From Actinomycetota bacterium (GTDB taxonomy: Bacteria > Actinomycetota > Thermoleophilia > RBG-16-64-13): 12,530 nucleotides of DNA. The position numbers were made by a program, and so were the translations under genes. The notes under the pieces are model-generated. The model was not told the origin of the DNA and ran no database searches. It saw only the letters and a program-made list of their open reading frames with translations. Positions 1-5,869 of this stretch are shown piece after piece. Position 1 is the first letter of the stretch. Each line of letters begins with the position of its first letter. The stretch spans positions 305-12,834 of the forward strand of contig PMIZ01000463.1 of the NCBI GenBank assembly GCA_003157225.1, written 5' to 3'.

Positions 1-1248
1 GTCCTTGATGTTCTTCTGGATGTTGCTCTTGAGCTTGACCAGGGTCTCGTGCTCGGTGAACGTGAACACGTCGTTGGTGGAGAGGATGCCCGCGGTCACT
101 TCGTGGTAGAGGCTGGGAGCGATCTCCACCTGCACCTCCATGTTGTCCATCGCGCCTTTGCGGGTGACCACCAGCTTGTAGTGCGGCTCCACTTCAGGCG
201 ACATGAGGAGTACCGATTCCACCTGGCTGGGGAAGACGTTCACCCCGCGGATGATCAGCATGTCGTCGGTGCGGCCCGAAACGCGATCCATCCTGGTGTT
301 CGTACGGCCGCAGACACAAGGATCGGATCGCAGCCGAGTGATGTCGCCCGTGCGGTAGCGGATGAGCGGGAAGGCTTCTTTGGTGAGCGTGGTGATGACC
401 AATTCGCCCATCTCGCCTTCGGGGAGTACCTCGCCCGTCTCGGGGTCGATTATTTCGGGCAGGAAGTGGTCGTCGTTCAGGTGCAGGCCCGATTGTGCCT
501 CGACGCATTCGCAGGAGACACCCGGTCCGATGATCTCGGAAAGACCGTAGATGTCGCAGGCCTTGATGTTCCACTTGCGCTCGATGTCCTTGCGCATGCC
601 CTCGGACCAGGGCTCGGCCCCGAACACCCCTACCTTGAGCGGGAACTTGGTGACGTCGAGGTTCAGTTGCTGAGCGACGTCCCATACGTAGAGGATGAAG
701 CTGGGAGTGCAGCAGACCACGGTGGTGCCGAAATCCTGCATGAGCATGAGCTGCCGCTGGGTGTTGCTGCCCGAGATGGGGATGACGGCGGAGCCAAGAA
801 GCTCGGCGCCATAGTGAGCGCCGAGGCCGCCGGTGAAGAGGCCGTAGCCGTAGGCCACCTGCACGATGTCATCGTCGGTGGCGCCCGCGCAGGCGAGTGC
901 CCGGGCCATGACTTCGGCCCACATCTGGATGTCGTTCCTGGTGTAGCCGACGGTGGTCGGCTTGCCGGTGGTGCCCGAGGAGGCGTGGATGCGGACGACC
1001 TCTTTGAGCGGCGTCGCGAACAGACCAAAGGGGTACTCATCGCGCAGGTTGTACTTGCGCGTCATGGGGAGACGCCTGAGGTCATCCAGGCCGCGTATTT
1101 GCTCGGGAGCGACTCCCGTCTTGCCGAGCAGGTCCTTGTAGAAGGGGACGCGATCGTAGACCCTCTTGACCAGGGCCTTCAGGCGCTCACCCTGAAGTTG
1201 CCTGAGGTCTTCCCGATTCATACACTCGTGCTCGCGGTCGAAGATCAT
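1..1248 (-). CDS. paaK: Phenylacetate-CoA ligase, C-terminus cut by window edge
   Basis: This enzyme activates aryl acids such as phenylacetate with ATP and CoA to give aryl-CoA, AMP and PPi in the cytoplasm. It belongs to the adenylate-forming (ANL) superfamily. The minus-strand frame is open from the ATG at 1248 to the window edge, giving 416 codons; the family is about 430-440 aa, so roughly 15-25 residues are missing. Visible motifs are the phosphate-binding loop SSGTTGK (residues 90-96), YGLSE (234-238), RTGD (299-302) and a C-terminal hinge [20 protein letters not shown]. The N-terminus ([15 protein letters not shown]) is typical of this family and supports the start, as does an AGGGG ribosome-binding stretch about 8-9 bases upstream. 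In anaerobes such ligases often work with indolepyruvate:ferredoxin oxidoreductase in aromatic amino acid catabolism, but no partner is in view. The exact substrate (phenylacetate or another aryl acid) cannot be read from sequence. Confidence 0.95.
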   Translation of the reverse strand, partial: MIFDREHECMNREDLRQLQGERLKALVKRVYDRVPFYKDLLGKTGVAPEQIRGLDDLRRLPMTRKYNLRDEYPFGLFATPLKEVVRIHASSGTTGKPTTVGYTRNDIQMWAEVMARALACAGATDDDIVQVAYGYGLFTGGLGAHYGAELLGSAVIPISGSNTQRQLMLMQDFGTTVVCCTPSFILYVWDVAQQLNLDVTKFPLKVGVFGAEPWSEGMRKDIERKWNIKACDIYGLSEIIGPGVSCECVEAQSGLHLNDDHFLPEIIDPETGEVLPEGEMGELVITTLTKEAFPLIRYRTGDITRLRSDPCVCGRTNTRMDRVSGRTDDMLIIRGVNVFPSQVESVLLMSPEVEPHYKLVVTRKGAMDNMEVQVEIAPSLYHEVTAGILSTNDVFTFTEHETLVKLKSNIQKNIKD

Positions 1249-1340
1249 CTGTCGTTCCCCTTGTGCGGATATTCGCTGCGCCGACGGCGCTAGTTTGCCC
1301 GGCGATGGTAGCACGGGACCGGGCGCCCTGACTCTGAGTG

Positions 1341-1432
1341 GCGGCCCGGCCCGGGGCCTGCTCGCTCGCTATTGGCGCCGATGCGGGTACGCATCGCCAA
1401 ATGCTCGCTCACCAGGCCCCGGGCCGGGCCGC
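1341..1432. repeat. Long inverted repeat with nested hairpin
   Basis: A perfect 20-bp GC-only-rich arm at 1341-1360 is mirrored at 1413-1432, with 52 bases between. Inside is a second hairpin: GATGCG (1380-1385) pairs with CGCATC (1390-1395) around a GGTA loop, and after a 3-base bulge TTGGC (1372-1376) pairs with GCCAA (1396-1400). Short direct repeats GCTCGCTC lie on both inner flanks (1360-1367 and 1403-1410). It lies in the gap upstream of paaK (minus) and of the small membrane gene (plus). It could be a REP/MITE-like element, a structured RNA or an extended terminator. No T-tract follows either arm, so an intrinsic terminator is not favoured. The symmetry is read directly; the function is unknown. 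Confidence 0.8.
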
Positions 1433-1437
1433 GGCCG

Positions 1438-1501
1438 CCAACCAGACGCACACCCCGTGCTTCGCACGTGGGGTTGGGATCCGATGCCGCCAACCTGGCG
1501 G
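1438..1501. repeat. Two further stem-loops beside the long inverted repeat
   Basis: Directly next to the long inverted repeat are two more hairpins. CCAACC (1438-1443) pairs with GGTTGG (1472-1477), enclosing ACCCCGTGC (1452-1460) against GCACGTGGGGT (1464-1474), which pair except for a two-base bulge around a TTC loop. Then CCGCCA (1487-1492) pairs with TGGCGG (1496-1501) around a 3-base loop. The remaining intergenic sequence (1249-1340 and 1502-1653) holds no convincing gene. Together with 1341-1432 this makes about 160 bp of consecutive secondary structure. Whether it is transcribed is not visible. Confidence 0.6.
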
Positions 1502-1653
1502 TGAGCCGGGCCACCCGCTCGGAACTGGCACCGGTGCGCTTGCGCCGGGGGAGGATCGGGATGGCTGACCGCGGCACGCTCGCCAGCCATGGACTCGAAA
1601 CCAAGCTCGGCCGCTGGAGACTCATCTTCGTCGCATAGCGGAGCTTGGGGCTA

Positions 1654-1682
1654 TTGACAGCTGAGTGGTATCGGAAGATATT
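1654..1682 (+). promoter_or_regulatory. Sigma70-type promoter for the small membrane gene
   Basis: A perfect -35 box TTGACA (1654-1659) is followed after 17 bases by GATATT (1677-1682), which matches 4 of 6 positions of the -10 consensus. Transcription would start near 1689, leaving a leader of about 45 bases before the ATG at 1734. The position and orientation fit the plus-strand gene pair at 1734-3856. This is a motif match, not a measured start. Confidence 0.6.
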
Positions 1683-1733
1683 CGGAGCAGGGAAACTGCT
1701 GGCAGTCTCAGCAATGGCGCTAAGGAGGACGGG

Positions 1734-2042
1734 ATGGAGCTATCGCGGGCGGATATTCAGGCGGCTCTTGATTCACCTGCGGTCTCAGACGAACTGAAAG
1801 GGGTGGACCCTGCCAAGCTGCAGGAGTTGGCCAACAAGGCCCTCGAGCACGCTGCCTACTGGACCGACAGATGGGTCTATCGAGGGGTAGTAATCGCTTT
1901 GGGTTTCGCCCTGGTGGCTGCCTTGGTCGGTGCCCTCACCCTCGCGGGGATCGGGAAAGACATTCCGGAGGTGGTCGTGGCCCTTGGGTCTGCGGCTGTC
2001 GGCGCTCTTGCCGGTCTGCTCGCCCCCAGCCCCGCGAAATAG
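1734..2042 (+). CDS. Small two-TM membrane protein, function unknown
   Basis: This 102-aa protein matches no family I can name. Residues 1-48 are hydrophilic and helical-looking (LQELANKALEHAAYWTDRW). Two hydrophobic segments follow, at about 51-73 and 78-97, separated by a short GKDIPE turn, and the tail is PSPAK. The start at 1734 is chosen because a strong AAGGAGGA (1722-1729) lies at ideal distance; the frame stays open upstream to an ATG at 1665, but that lies upstream of the inferred transcription start. A promoter lies about 75 bp upstream. The next gene, a secreted SLH-DUF1906 protein, begins 101 bp downstream on the same strand. The size and paired helices resemble holin-like or small envelope proteins, which is inference only. 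Confidence 0.7.
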   Translation: MELSRADIQAALDSPAVSDELKGVDPAKLQELANKALEHAAYWTDRWVYRGVVIALGFALVAALVGALTLAGIGKDIPEVVVALGSAAVGALAGLLAPSPAK

Positions 2043-2143
2043 GAGCTGCCACCAACCTTGGCCGCTGGCCGTTCCTTGTTTGTTCAAGTCCCCAAGAGCG
2101 CTAGAGTGAGGCAAGCGGAGGACGAAGACAGGGGGAGATCGTC

Positions 2144-3856
2144 ATGAGCCAGAGATCAGGCGTTCGGAGCTTGCTCGCAGGGGATCACCGGCGACGCGTG
2201 ACGGTGAGTCTGTGTGTTGGCGCGATAGTCTCGGCAGCCCTGGTGGTGTCCATCATGTCGCTTGCTCTAGCCACCGCCCCCCGCTTCCCCGATGTCGCGG
2301 CCTCTCACCCCTACTACTCCGCCATCACCGATCTTGCGTCCCGCGGCATCATCAGCGGTTACGCCGACGGCACCTTCGGTCCGAGCAAGCTCGTCTTGCG
2401 CAAGCAATTCGCCAAGATGATAGTAGGGGCCATGGGTCTGACCGCTACCGAGAGCGACTGGCAAGACTCTAGTCGACCCTTCACCGACTGTGGCCGCGAT
2501 AACCCGAACAGCCTCTATCCCCACGACTATATAGCTGTGGCCAAGGCCCATAACCTGACCGCGGGGAAGACTCCGACCACGTTTGCGCCCAATGCCAACA
2601 TCACCCGCGCGCAACTGGTGACCATGGTGGTACGAGCCGCTCAGAACTCGGGCATCACCTTGACTCCCGTGGGTCCCGACTACGTCGGCACCTTTCGGGA
2701 CTACGCGGATCCCACCCATGGGGCGAACGTCCAGTTGGCCGAATACAACAAGCTGCTCCAAGGGTTTCTGGTAGCCGGGGATCCGAGCGCCTGGATGGCC
2801 GCCAACGCCACCCGAGGGGAAGTGGCCCGGGTGCTATGGAACTTGATGCAGCTGCGGACAGGCGGGGTGGCGGGGGACATCACGCGCTATGGCGTGGACT
2901 ACTCCATGACGAAAGTTGACTGGCCAAGCTATTTCAGGGCCCTCAAGGCTTCCGGCCGCGACTTCATCGGACGCTATCTGCCCTGGAGGGGATCCGCGTG
3001 GCGTCAGGTCACCACCGCCGAACTCAAGGCGGCAGCGGATGCGGGCGTCGACTACTTCTTCTGGTTCGAGGACTCGGACAACCACTTCCGGGCTCGTGAC
3101 GGCGGCTTCGCGGCCGGGGTAGCGGATGCCCAGGAAGCCCTGCGCTCCCTCGGGAGTCTCGGTCTTCCGACTACCACCCCGGTCTACTTCACCGTTGACT
3201 TCCCCTGCCCCGACGGCAATCAGATAGACGCCTATTTCCGGGGCGTCAACTCGGTGGTACCCGCTTCGCAAATCGGCGCGTACGGCAACTACACGGCCAT
3301 TGATTGGCTCTATCAGCACGGCCTCGCCACCTACTTCTGCGAGTCGGATGCCTGGCCCGAGCCCCAGGGCTGGCACCCCCAGGCCCAGATGCATCAGTAC
3401 ACGGGCACGTACCACGTTGGAGGTGTCTCCGTCGACAGACTCACGGTGACAACGGCTGATTTCGGGCAGTGCCGTCGCCATGAGGAATCCGATCCGCGGC
3501 TCTACTACTCGGGCTCCTGGACTCCGAGCAACACGCCGGCTGGTGTCTATTCTGGGGGCGCCAGCTTGTACTCGGCCGCCCCGGGGGCGTCGGTGACCGT
3601 CGGCTTCTACGGCACGAGCCTGGACTTGATCGCGACGACGGGCCCCGACGGCGGCTCAGCGAGTGTCTCGTTGGATGGTGCCGATGCCTCCGCGATCAGT
3701 CTCTACTCCGCCACTCCGCAGTACCAGCAGAAAGCCTGGAGCAGTGGTCTTCTTTCCAGCAGTCCCCACATCCTGACGATCAGGCAGAACACGGGCGGGC
3801 TGAACGTCGACGCCTTCGACATAGCGGGAAGCCTCATTCAGTACAACCACCCATAG
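2144..3856 (+). CDS. Secreted SLH-domain protein with DUF1906 (Rv2525c-like glycoside-hydrolase-like) domain
   Basis: This 570-aa cell-surface protein probably acts on or binds the cell wall. A basic start (RRR at 16-18) and hydrophobic segment (about 19-43, ending ALATA) form a Sec signal peptide or anchor. Three S-layer-homology repeats follow (about 47-105, 110-170 and 180-238), with the FPDV...Y..I..L...GIISGYADGTFGP signature clearest in the first; SLH repeats tether proteins to wall polymers. Residues 250-443 match DUF1906, a TIM-barrel glycoside-hydrolase-like family that includes mycobacterial Rv2525c: it opens with GVDYS and contains FIGRYLP, YFFWFEDSD and PVYFTVDF. The catalytic role of that family is unsettled. 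Residues 454-565 look like a beta-sandwich with GASVTVGFYGTSLDLI, similar to carbohydrate-binding modules. GGGGGAG about 6 bases before the ATG sets the start. The two-TM gene upstream may share its promoter. A damaged copy of the C-terminal domain follows the stop codon. Confidence 0.88.
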   Translation: MSQRSGVRSLLAGDHRRRVTVSLCVGAIVSAALVVSIMSLALATAPRFPDVAASHPYYSAITDLASRGIISGYADGTFGPSKLVLRKQFAKMIVGAMGLTATESDWQDSSRPFTDCGRDNPNSLYPHDYIAVAKAHNLTAGKTPTTFAPNANITRAQLVTMVVRAAQNSGITLTPVGPDYVGTFRDYADPTHGANVQLAEYNKLLQGFLVAGDPSAWMAANATRGEVARVLWNLMQLRTGGVAGDITRYGVDYSMTKVDWPSYFRALKASGRDFIGRYLPWRGSAWRQVTTAELKAAADAGVDYFFWFEDSDNHFRARDGGFAAGVADAQEALRSLGSLGLPTTTPVYFTVDFPCPDGNQIDAYFRGVNSVVPASQIGAYGNYTAIDWLYQHGLATYFCESDAWPEPQGWHPQAQMHQYTGTYHVGGVSVDRLTVTTADFGQCRRHEESDPRLYYSGSWTPSNTPAGVYSGGASLYSAAPGASVTVGFYGTSLDLIATTGPDGGSASVSLDGADASAISLYSATPQYQQKAWSSGLLSSSPHILTIRQNTGGLNVDAFDIAGSLIQYNHP

Positions 3857-3857
3857 G

Positions 3858-4008
3858 AGATGGGGAGCGCCCAGTCCATATGGGCACCTGGGCGCGTTCC
3901 AGCTCCACGCGTCCTTCGGGGGCAACTTCAGATACGCGAATACCGCTGGAGCCTCGGTCACCATCTTGCCATGGTGCTGGTTCTTGGCTGACCGGAGACG
4001 CACGGTGA
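3858..4008 (+). pseudogene. Frameshifted remnant of a C-terminal beta-sandwich domain
   Basis: One plus frame reads FGGNFRYANTAGASVTI at about 3915-3965. This lines up without gaps with SGGASLYSAAPGASVTV near residues 470-486 of the SLH-DUF1906 protein just upstream: the GG pair and GASVT coincide, with eight residues between them in both. After 3965 the similarity continues in another frame (CHGAGSWLTG, from 3967, against FYGTSLDLI) and ends at TGA 4006-4008, as expected after a small deletion. The reading frame has no start of its own and is offset from the upstream gene. It is best read as the decayed end of a second, related gene or of a tandem domain. The alignment is by eye over a short stretch, so the call is moderate. 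Confidence 0.5.
3867..3895. terminator. Weak hairpin between convergent genes
   Basis: GCGCCCAG (3867-3874) pairs perfectly with CTGGGCGC (3888-3895) around a 13-base loop, 11 bases after the stop of the SLH-DUF1906 gene. No T-run follows on either strand, so it is at best a weak or factor-assisted terminator. It lies between convergent genes and could serve both strands, although it is 136 bases past the end of nth. Confidence 0.35.
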
Positions 4009-4030
4009 AGCTCGTTGCGGGATGTGGTGC

Positions 4031-4780
4031 TCAGACCTTGAACGCCGACGGGCAGATGTCGTTCAGCAGGCACTCTCCGCACTTTGGCCGTTGGGCCATG
4101 CAAACCGCTCGTCCGTGCTCGATCAGCAGGTAGGTGAGCTGGAACCAGTCGGCGCGGGGAACTATCTCCATCAGCTCCCGCTCGATCTTTTCGGAGTCGG
4201 TCGAGCTCGCGAGTCCCAGCCGCTGGCTCAGCCGGTTGACGTGGGTGTCCACTGCGATGCCGGAGTCGGGATCGGTGGCGTAGGCGTCGGGGTAGGCGTT
4301 TCCCAGCACGATGTTGGCCGTCTTGCGGGCGACGCCCGGAAGAGTCAGTAGCTCCGCCATGCTGGCCGGGACCTCTCCGCCGAAGTCGGCGAGCACCTTC
4401 TGCGCCGAACCGATGATGTGCTTGGTCTTGTTTCGGAAGAAGCCGGTGGCCCGTATGTCGGCTTCGAACTCGAGAGGGTTTGCCGACGCATAGTCTTCGA
4501 TGGTGAGGTACTTCTTGAAGAGCGCGGACGTGACCTCGTTCACCTTCTTGTCGGTGCATTGGGCCGAGAGGACCACCGCCACGAGCAGCTCCCAGTTGCT
4601 GCTGAAGCCGAGAACGATGTGCGCGTCGGAGTACTCCGCCCTCAGACGCGAGATCACCTCGCTGGCCTGAGTGGCTCTCGCCGCTGGGTCCTTCCTGTTC
4701 GCTGCGCTCGCCGGCATCGCGCTAGTGTCCTCCTCACTGCTGCCCGGGACGGCCTCCGTTTCGGTATCTCCCTGCATCAT
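4031..4780 (-). CDS. nth: Endonuclease III (DNA glycosylase/AP lyase)
   Basis: This base-excision-repair enzyme removes oxidised pyrimidines and cuts the abasic site by beta-elimination. All hallmarks are present: SAQCTD near residue 72, the helix-hairpin-helix LPGVARKTAN with catalytic Lys153, VDTHVNRL with catalytic Asp178, and the 4Fe-4S ligands Cys227, 234, 237 and 243 in the C-X6-C-X2-C-X5-C pattern. The 249-aa length exceeds E. coli Nth (211 aa) because of an acidic N-terminal extension (about 1-35) and about seven extra residues (YATDPDSG, near 168-174) before the catalytic Asp. The start at 4780 has AAGGA six bases upstream. An alternative ATG at 4717 (Met22), with GGAGGA about 10 bases upstream, would give 228 aa. 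It is divergent from ubiX with only 16 bp between start codons. Confidence 0.95.
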   Translation of the reverse strand: MMQGDTETEAVPGSSEEDTSAMPASAANRKDPAARATQASEVISRLRAEYSDAHIVLGFSSNWELLVAVVLSAQCTDKKVNEVTSALFKKYLTIEDYASANPLEFEADIRATGFFRNKTKHIIGSAQKVLADFGGEVPASMAELLTLPGVARKTANIVLGNAYPDAYATDPDSGIAVDTHVNRLSQRLGLASSTDSEKIERELMEIVPRADWFQLTYLLIEHGRAVCMAQRPKCGECLLNDICPSAFKV

Positions 4781-4796
4781 AGGATATCCTTAGTCA
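4781..4796. promoter_or_regulatory. 16-bp divergent gap with 10-bp palindrome
   Basis: The space between the nth and ubiX start codons contains the perfect palindrome AGGATATCCT (4781-4790). Read leftwards it gives nth an AAGGA ribosome-binding site at six bases; read rightwards it gives ubiX AGGA at a long 12-base spacing. There is no room for promoters, so each must lie inside the other gene, unless nth really starts at 4717. No strong -35/-10 pair was found in either direction. Confidence 0.45.
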
Positions 4797-5378
4797 ATGA
4801 ACACGCAGCGTCTTGTCGTGGGCATCACGGGAGCCTCAGGAACTGTTTACGGCGTCCGTCTGCTGGAAGCGCTCCGCGACTCCGCCATCGAGACCCATCT
4901 GGTGATGACCGAGGCGGCCAAGCGAGTGGCCGAGCTCGAGACCGGTTGGACGGGCGAGGACATCGAAGCGCTCGCCGATCGGTCGTATTCCAATGAGGCC
5001 ATCGACGCCGCCATTTCCTCGGGCTCGTTTCTCTCCATGGGCATGGTGGTTGCTCCCTGCTCCATCAAGACCCTGTCGGCCATCGCTCATTGCCGCAGCG
5101 ACTCCCTCGTGTCGAGAGCGGCCGACGTGGCACTCAAGGAGCGGCGCAAGCTCGTCCTGGTGGTGCGGGAGACTCCGCTTCACCTGGGACATCTCCGGAT
5201 GATGACCGCTGTGACCGAATACGGCGCCGTCGTCCTTCCCCCCGTGCCGGGCTTCTACCACGGCCCCATCACCATCAGCGACATCGTCGATCAGACCATC
5301 GGAAAGGTGCTCGATCAGTTCGGGGTGGAGCATCACCTCTTCTCACGGTGGCAGGGGACTGATGACGCCGCGGGCTGA
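4797..5378 (+). CDS. ubiX: UbiX flavin prenyltransferase
   Basis: UbiX joins a dimethylallyl group to FMN to make prenylated FMN, the cofactor of UbiD-family reversible decarboxylases. The 193-aa length is typical. The Rossmann-like start RLVVGITGASG (5-15, Ser14), the MGMVVAPCSIKTLSAIA stretch (81-97, with Ser89 in the active-site loop), RAADVALKERRKLVLVVRETPL (107-128) and PGFYHGPITISDIV (151-164) are all diagnostic. The ATG at 4797 places the glycine-rich loop at the usual distance from the N-terminus. No ubiD is visible in the window. The following FMN-barrel gene overlaps its 3' end by 17 bp, which implies translational coupling. Related aromatic-acid decarboxylase subunits (Pad1/BsdB types) belong to the same family, so the pathway served (quinone synthesis or aromatic decarboxylation) is open. 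Confidence 0.95.
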   Translation: MNTQRLVVGITGASGTVYGVRLLEALRDSAIETHLVMTEAAKRVAELETGWTGEDIEALADRSYSNEAIDAAISSGSFLSMGMVVAPCSIKTLSAIAHCRSDSLVSRAADVALKERRKLVLVVRETPLHLGHLRMMTAVTEYGAVVLPPVPGFYHGPITISDIVDQTIGKVLDQFGVEHHLFSRWQGTDDAAG

Positions 5379-5865
5379 CCTCGCGCCGACTGAGCGCGAG
5401 GAGCTCCGCAAGCGTGTTTCGGACTACCTTCATGCCCACCACACCATGACCATCGCCACCGCGCCGGCCGCGGGGAACGCGCCCCACGCCGCGACCGTCT
5501 TCTACGCTGTCGACGAGCGCTTGCGGCTCGTTTTTCTGAGCAAGCGGGCGAGCGTCCACGGGACCGACATCGGCGAGGCGGCGGCGGTGGCGGTCACCGT
5601 GTCGGAACACTACGAAGACTGGGAGATGATCCAGGGAGTGCAGCTCTGGGGCGAAGCCCAGCTGCTCGAGGGAGGGGCGAGGGCGGGCGGTCTCCTACTC
5701 TACGCCAAGCAGTTCCCGTTCGTGCGTGACCTGCTGGCCCATCCCCGGAATGCGGAGATAGTGCGTGATCTGGGGGTGTACAGAGTGGAGCCGGCGCGGG
5801 CGGCCTTCACGGACAATCGCACCGGCGCGTTTGGGCGCGAGGTGCTCGAGCTGGAGGTAGGCTAG
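5362..5865 (+). CDS. YhbP/UPF0306-type FMN-binding split-barrel protein
   Basis: This 167-aa protein belongs to the pyridoxamine-phosphate-oxidase-like split-barrel superfamily, whose members usually bind FMN, F420 or haem as dimers. The overall pattern matches E. coli YhbP (UPF0306): an N-terminal helix, a barrel strand with ATVFYAVDERLRLVFLSKRASVH (about 45-66), IQGVQLWGEAQLLEG (90-104), KQFPFVRDLL and the C-terminal FTDNRTGAFGREVLEL (149-164), which parallels FTDNTLGFGKK of YhbP. The reaction is unknown for this family. The ATG lies inside the end of ubiX, preceded by AGGGGA at a short spacing, and the next gene starts 4 bp after its stop, so all three are probably one transcript. Its pairing with a flavin-modifying enzyme suggests that it uses a flavin, but this is inference. 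Confidence 0.82.
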   Translation: MTPRADLAPTEREELRKRVSDYLHAHHTMTIATAPAAGNAPHAATVFYAVDERLRLVFLSKRASVHGTDIGEAAAVAVTVSEHYEDWEMIQGVQLWGEAQLLEGGARAGGLLLYAKQFPFVRDLLAHPRNAEIVRDLGVYRVEPARAAFTDNRTGAFGREVLELEVG

Positions 5866-5869
5866 CAGC

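Noticed and set aside
49..1293. Plus-strand open frame of 414 codons opposite paaK
   Set aside because: It is antisense to a clear phenylacetate-CoA ligase and has no recognisable domain; long antisense frames are expected at high GC.
1290..1638. Several overlapping 70-110 codon frames on both strands in the hairpin region
   Set aside because: They run through the inverted repeats, are Arg/Pro/Gly-rich, lack ribosome-binding sites and overlap one another.
2043..2143. Possible terminator or promoter between the two-TM gene and the SLH-DUF1906 gene (GGCC-GCT-GGCC near 2060; TAGAGT at 2102)
   Set aside because: The stem is only 4 bp, and the -35 partner of TAGAGT matches poorly, so neither was called.
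3834..4559. Minus-strand open frame of 241 codons overlapping nth in another frame
   Set aside because: The nth frame carries all catalytic and Fe-S residues; this frame is Arg/His-rich shadow sequence.
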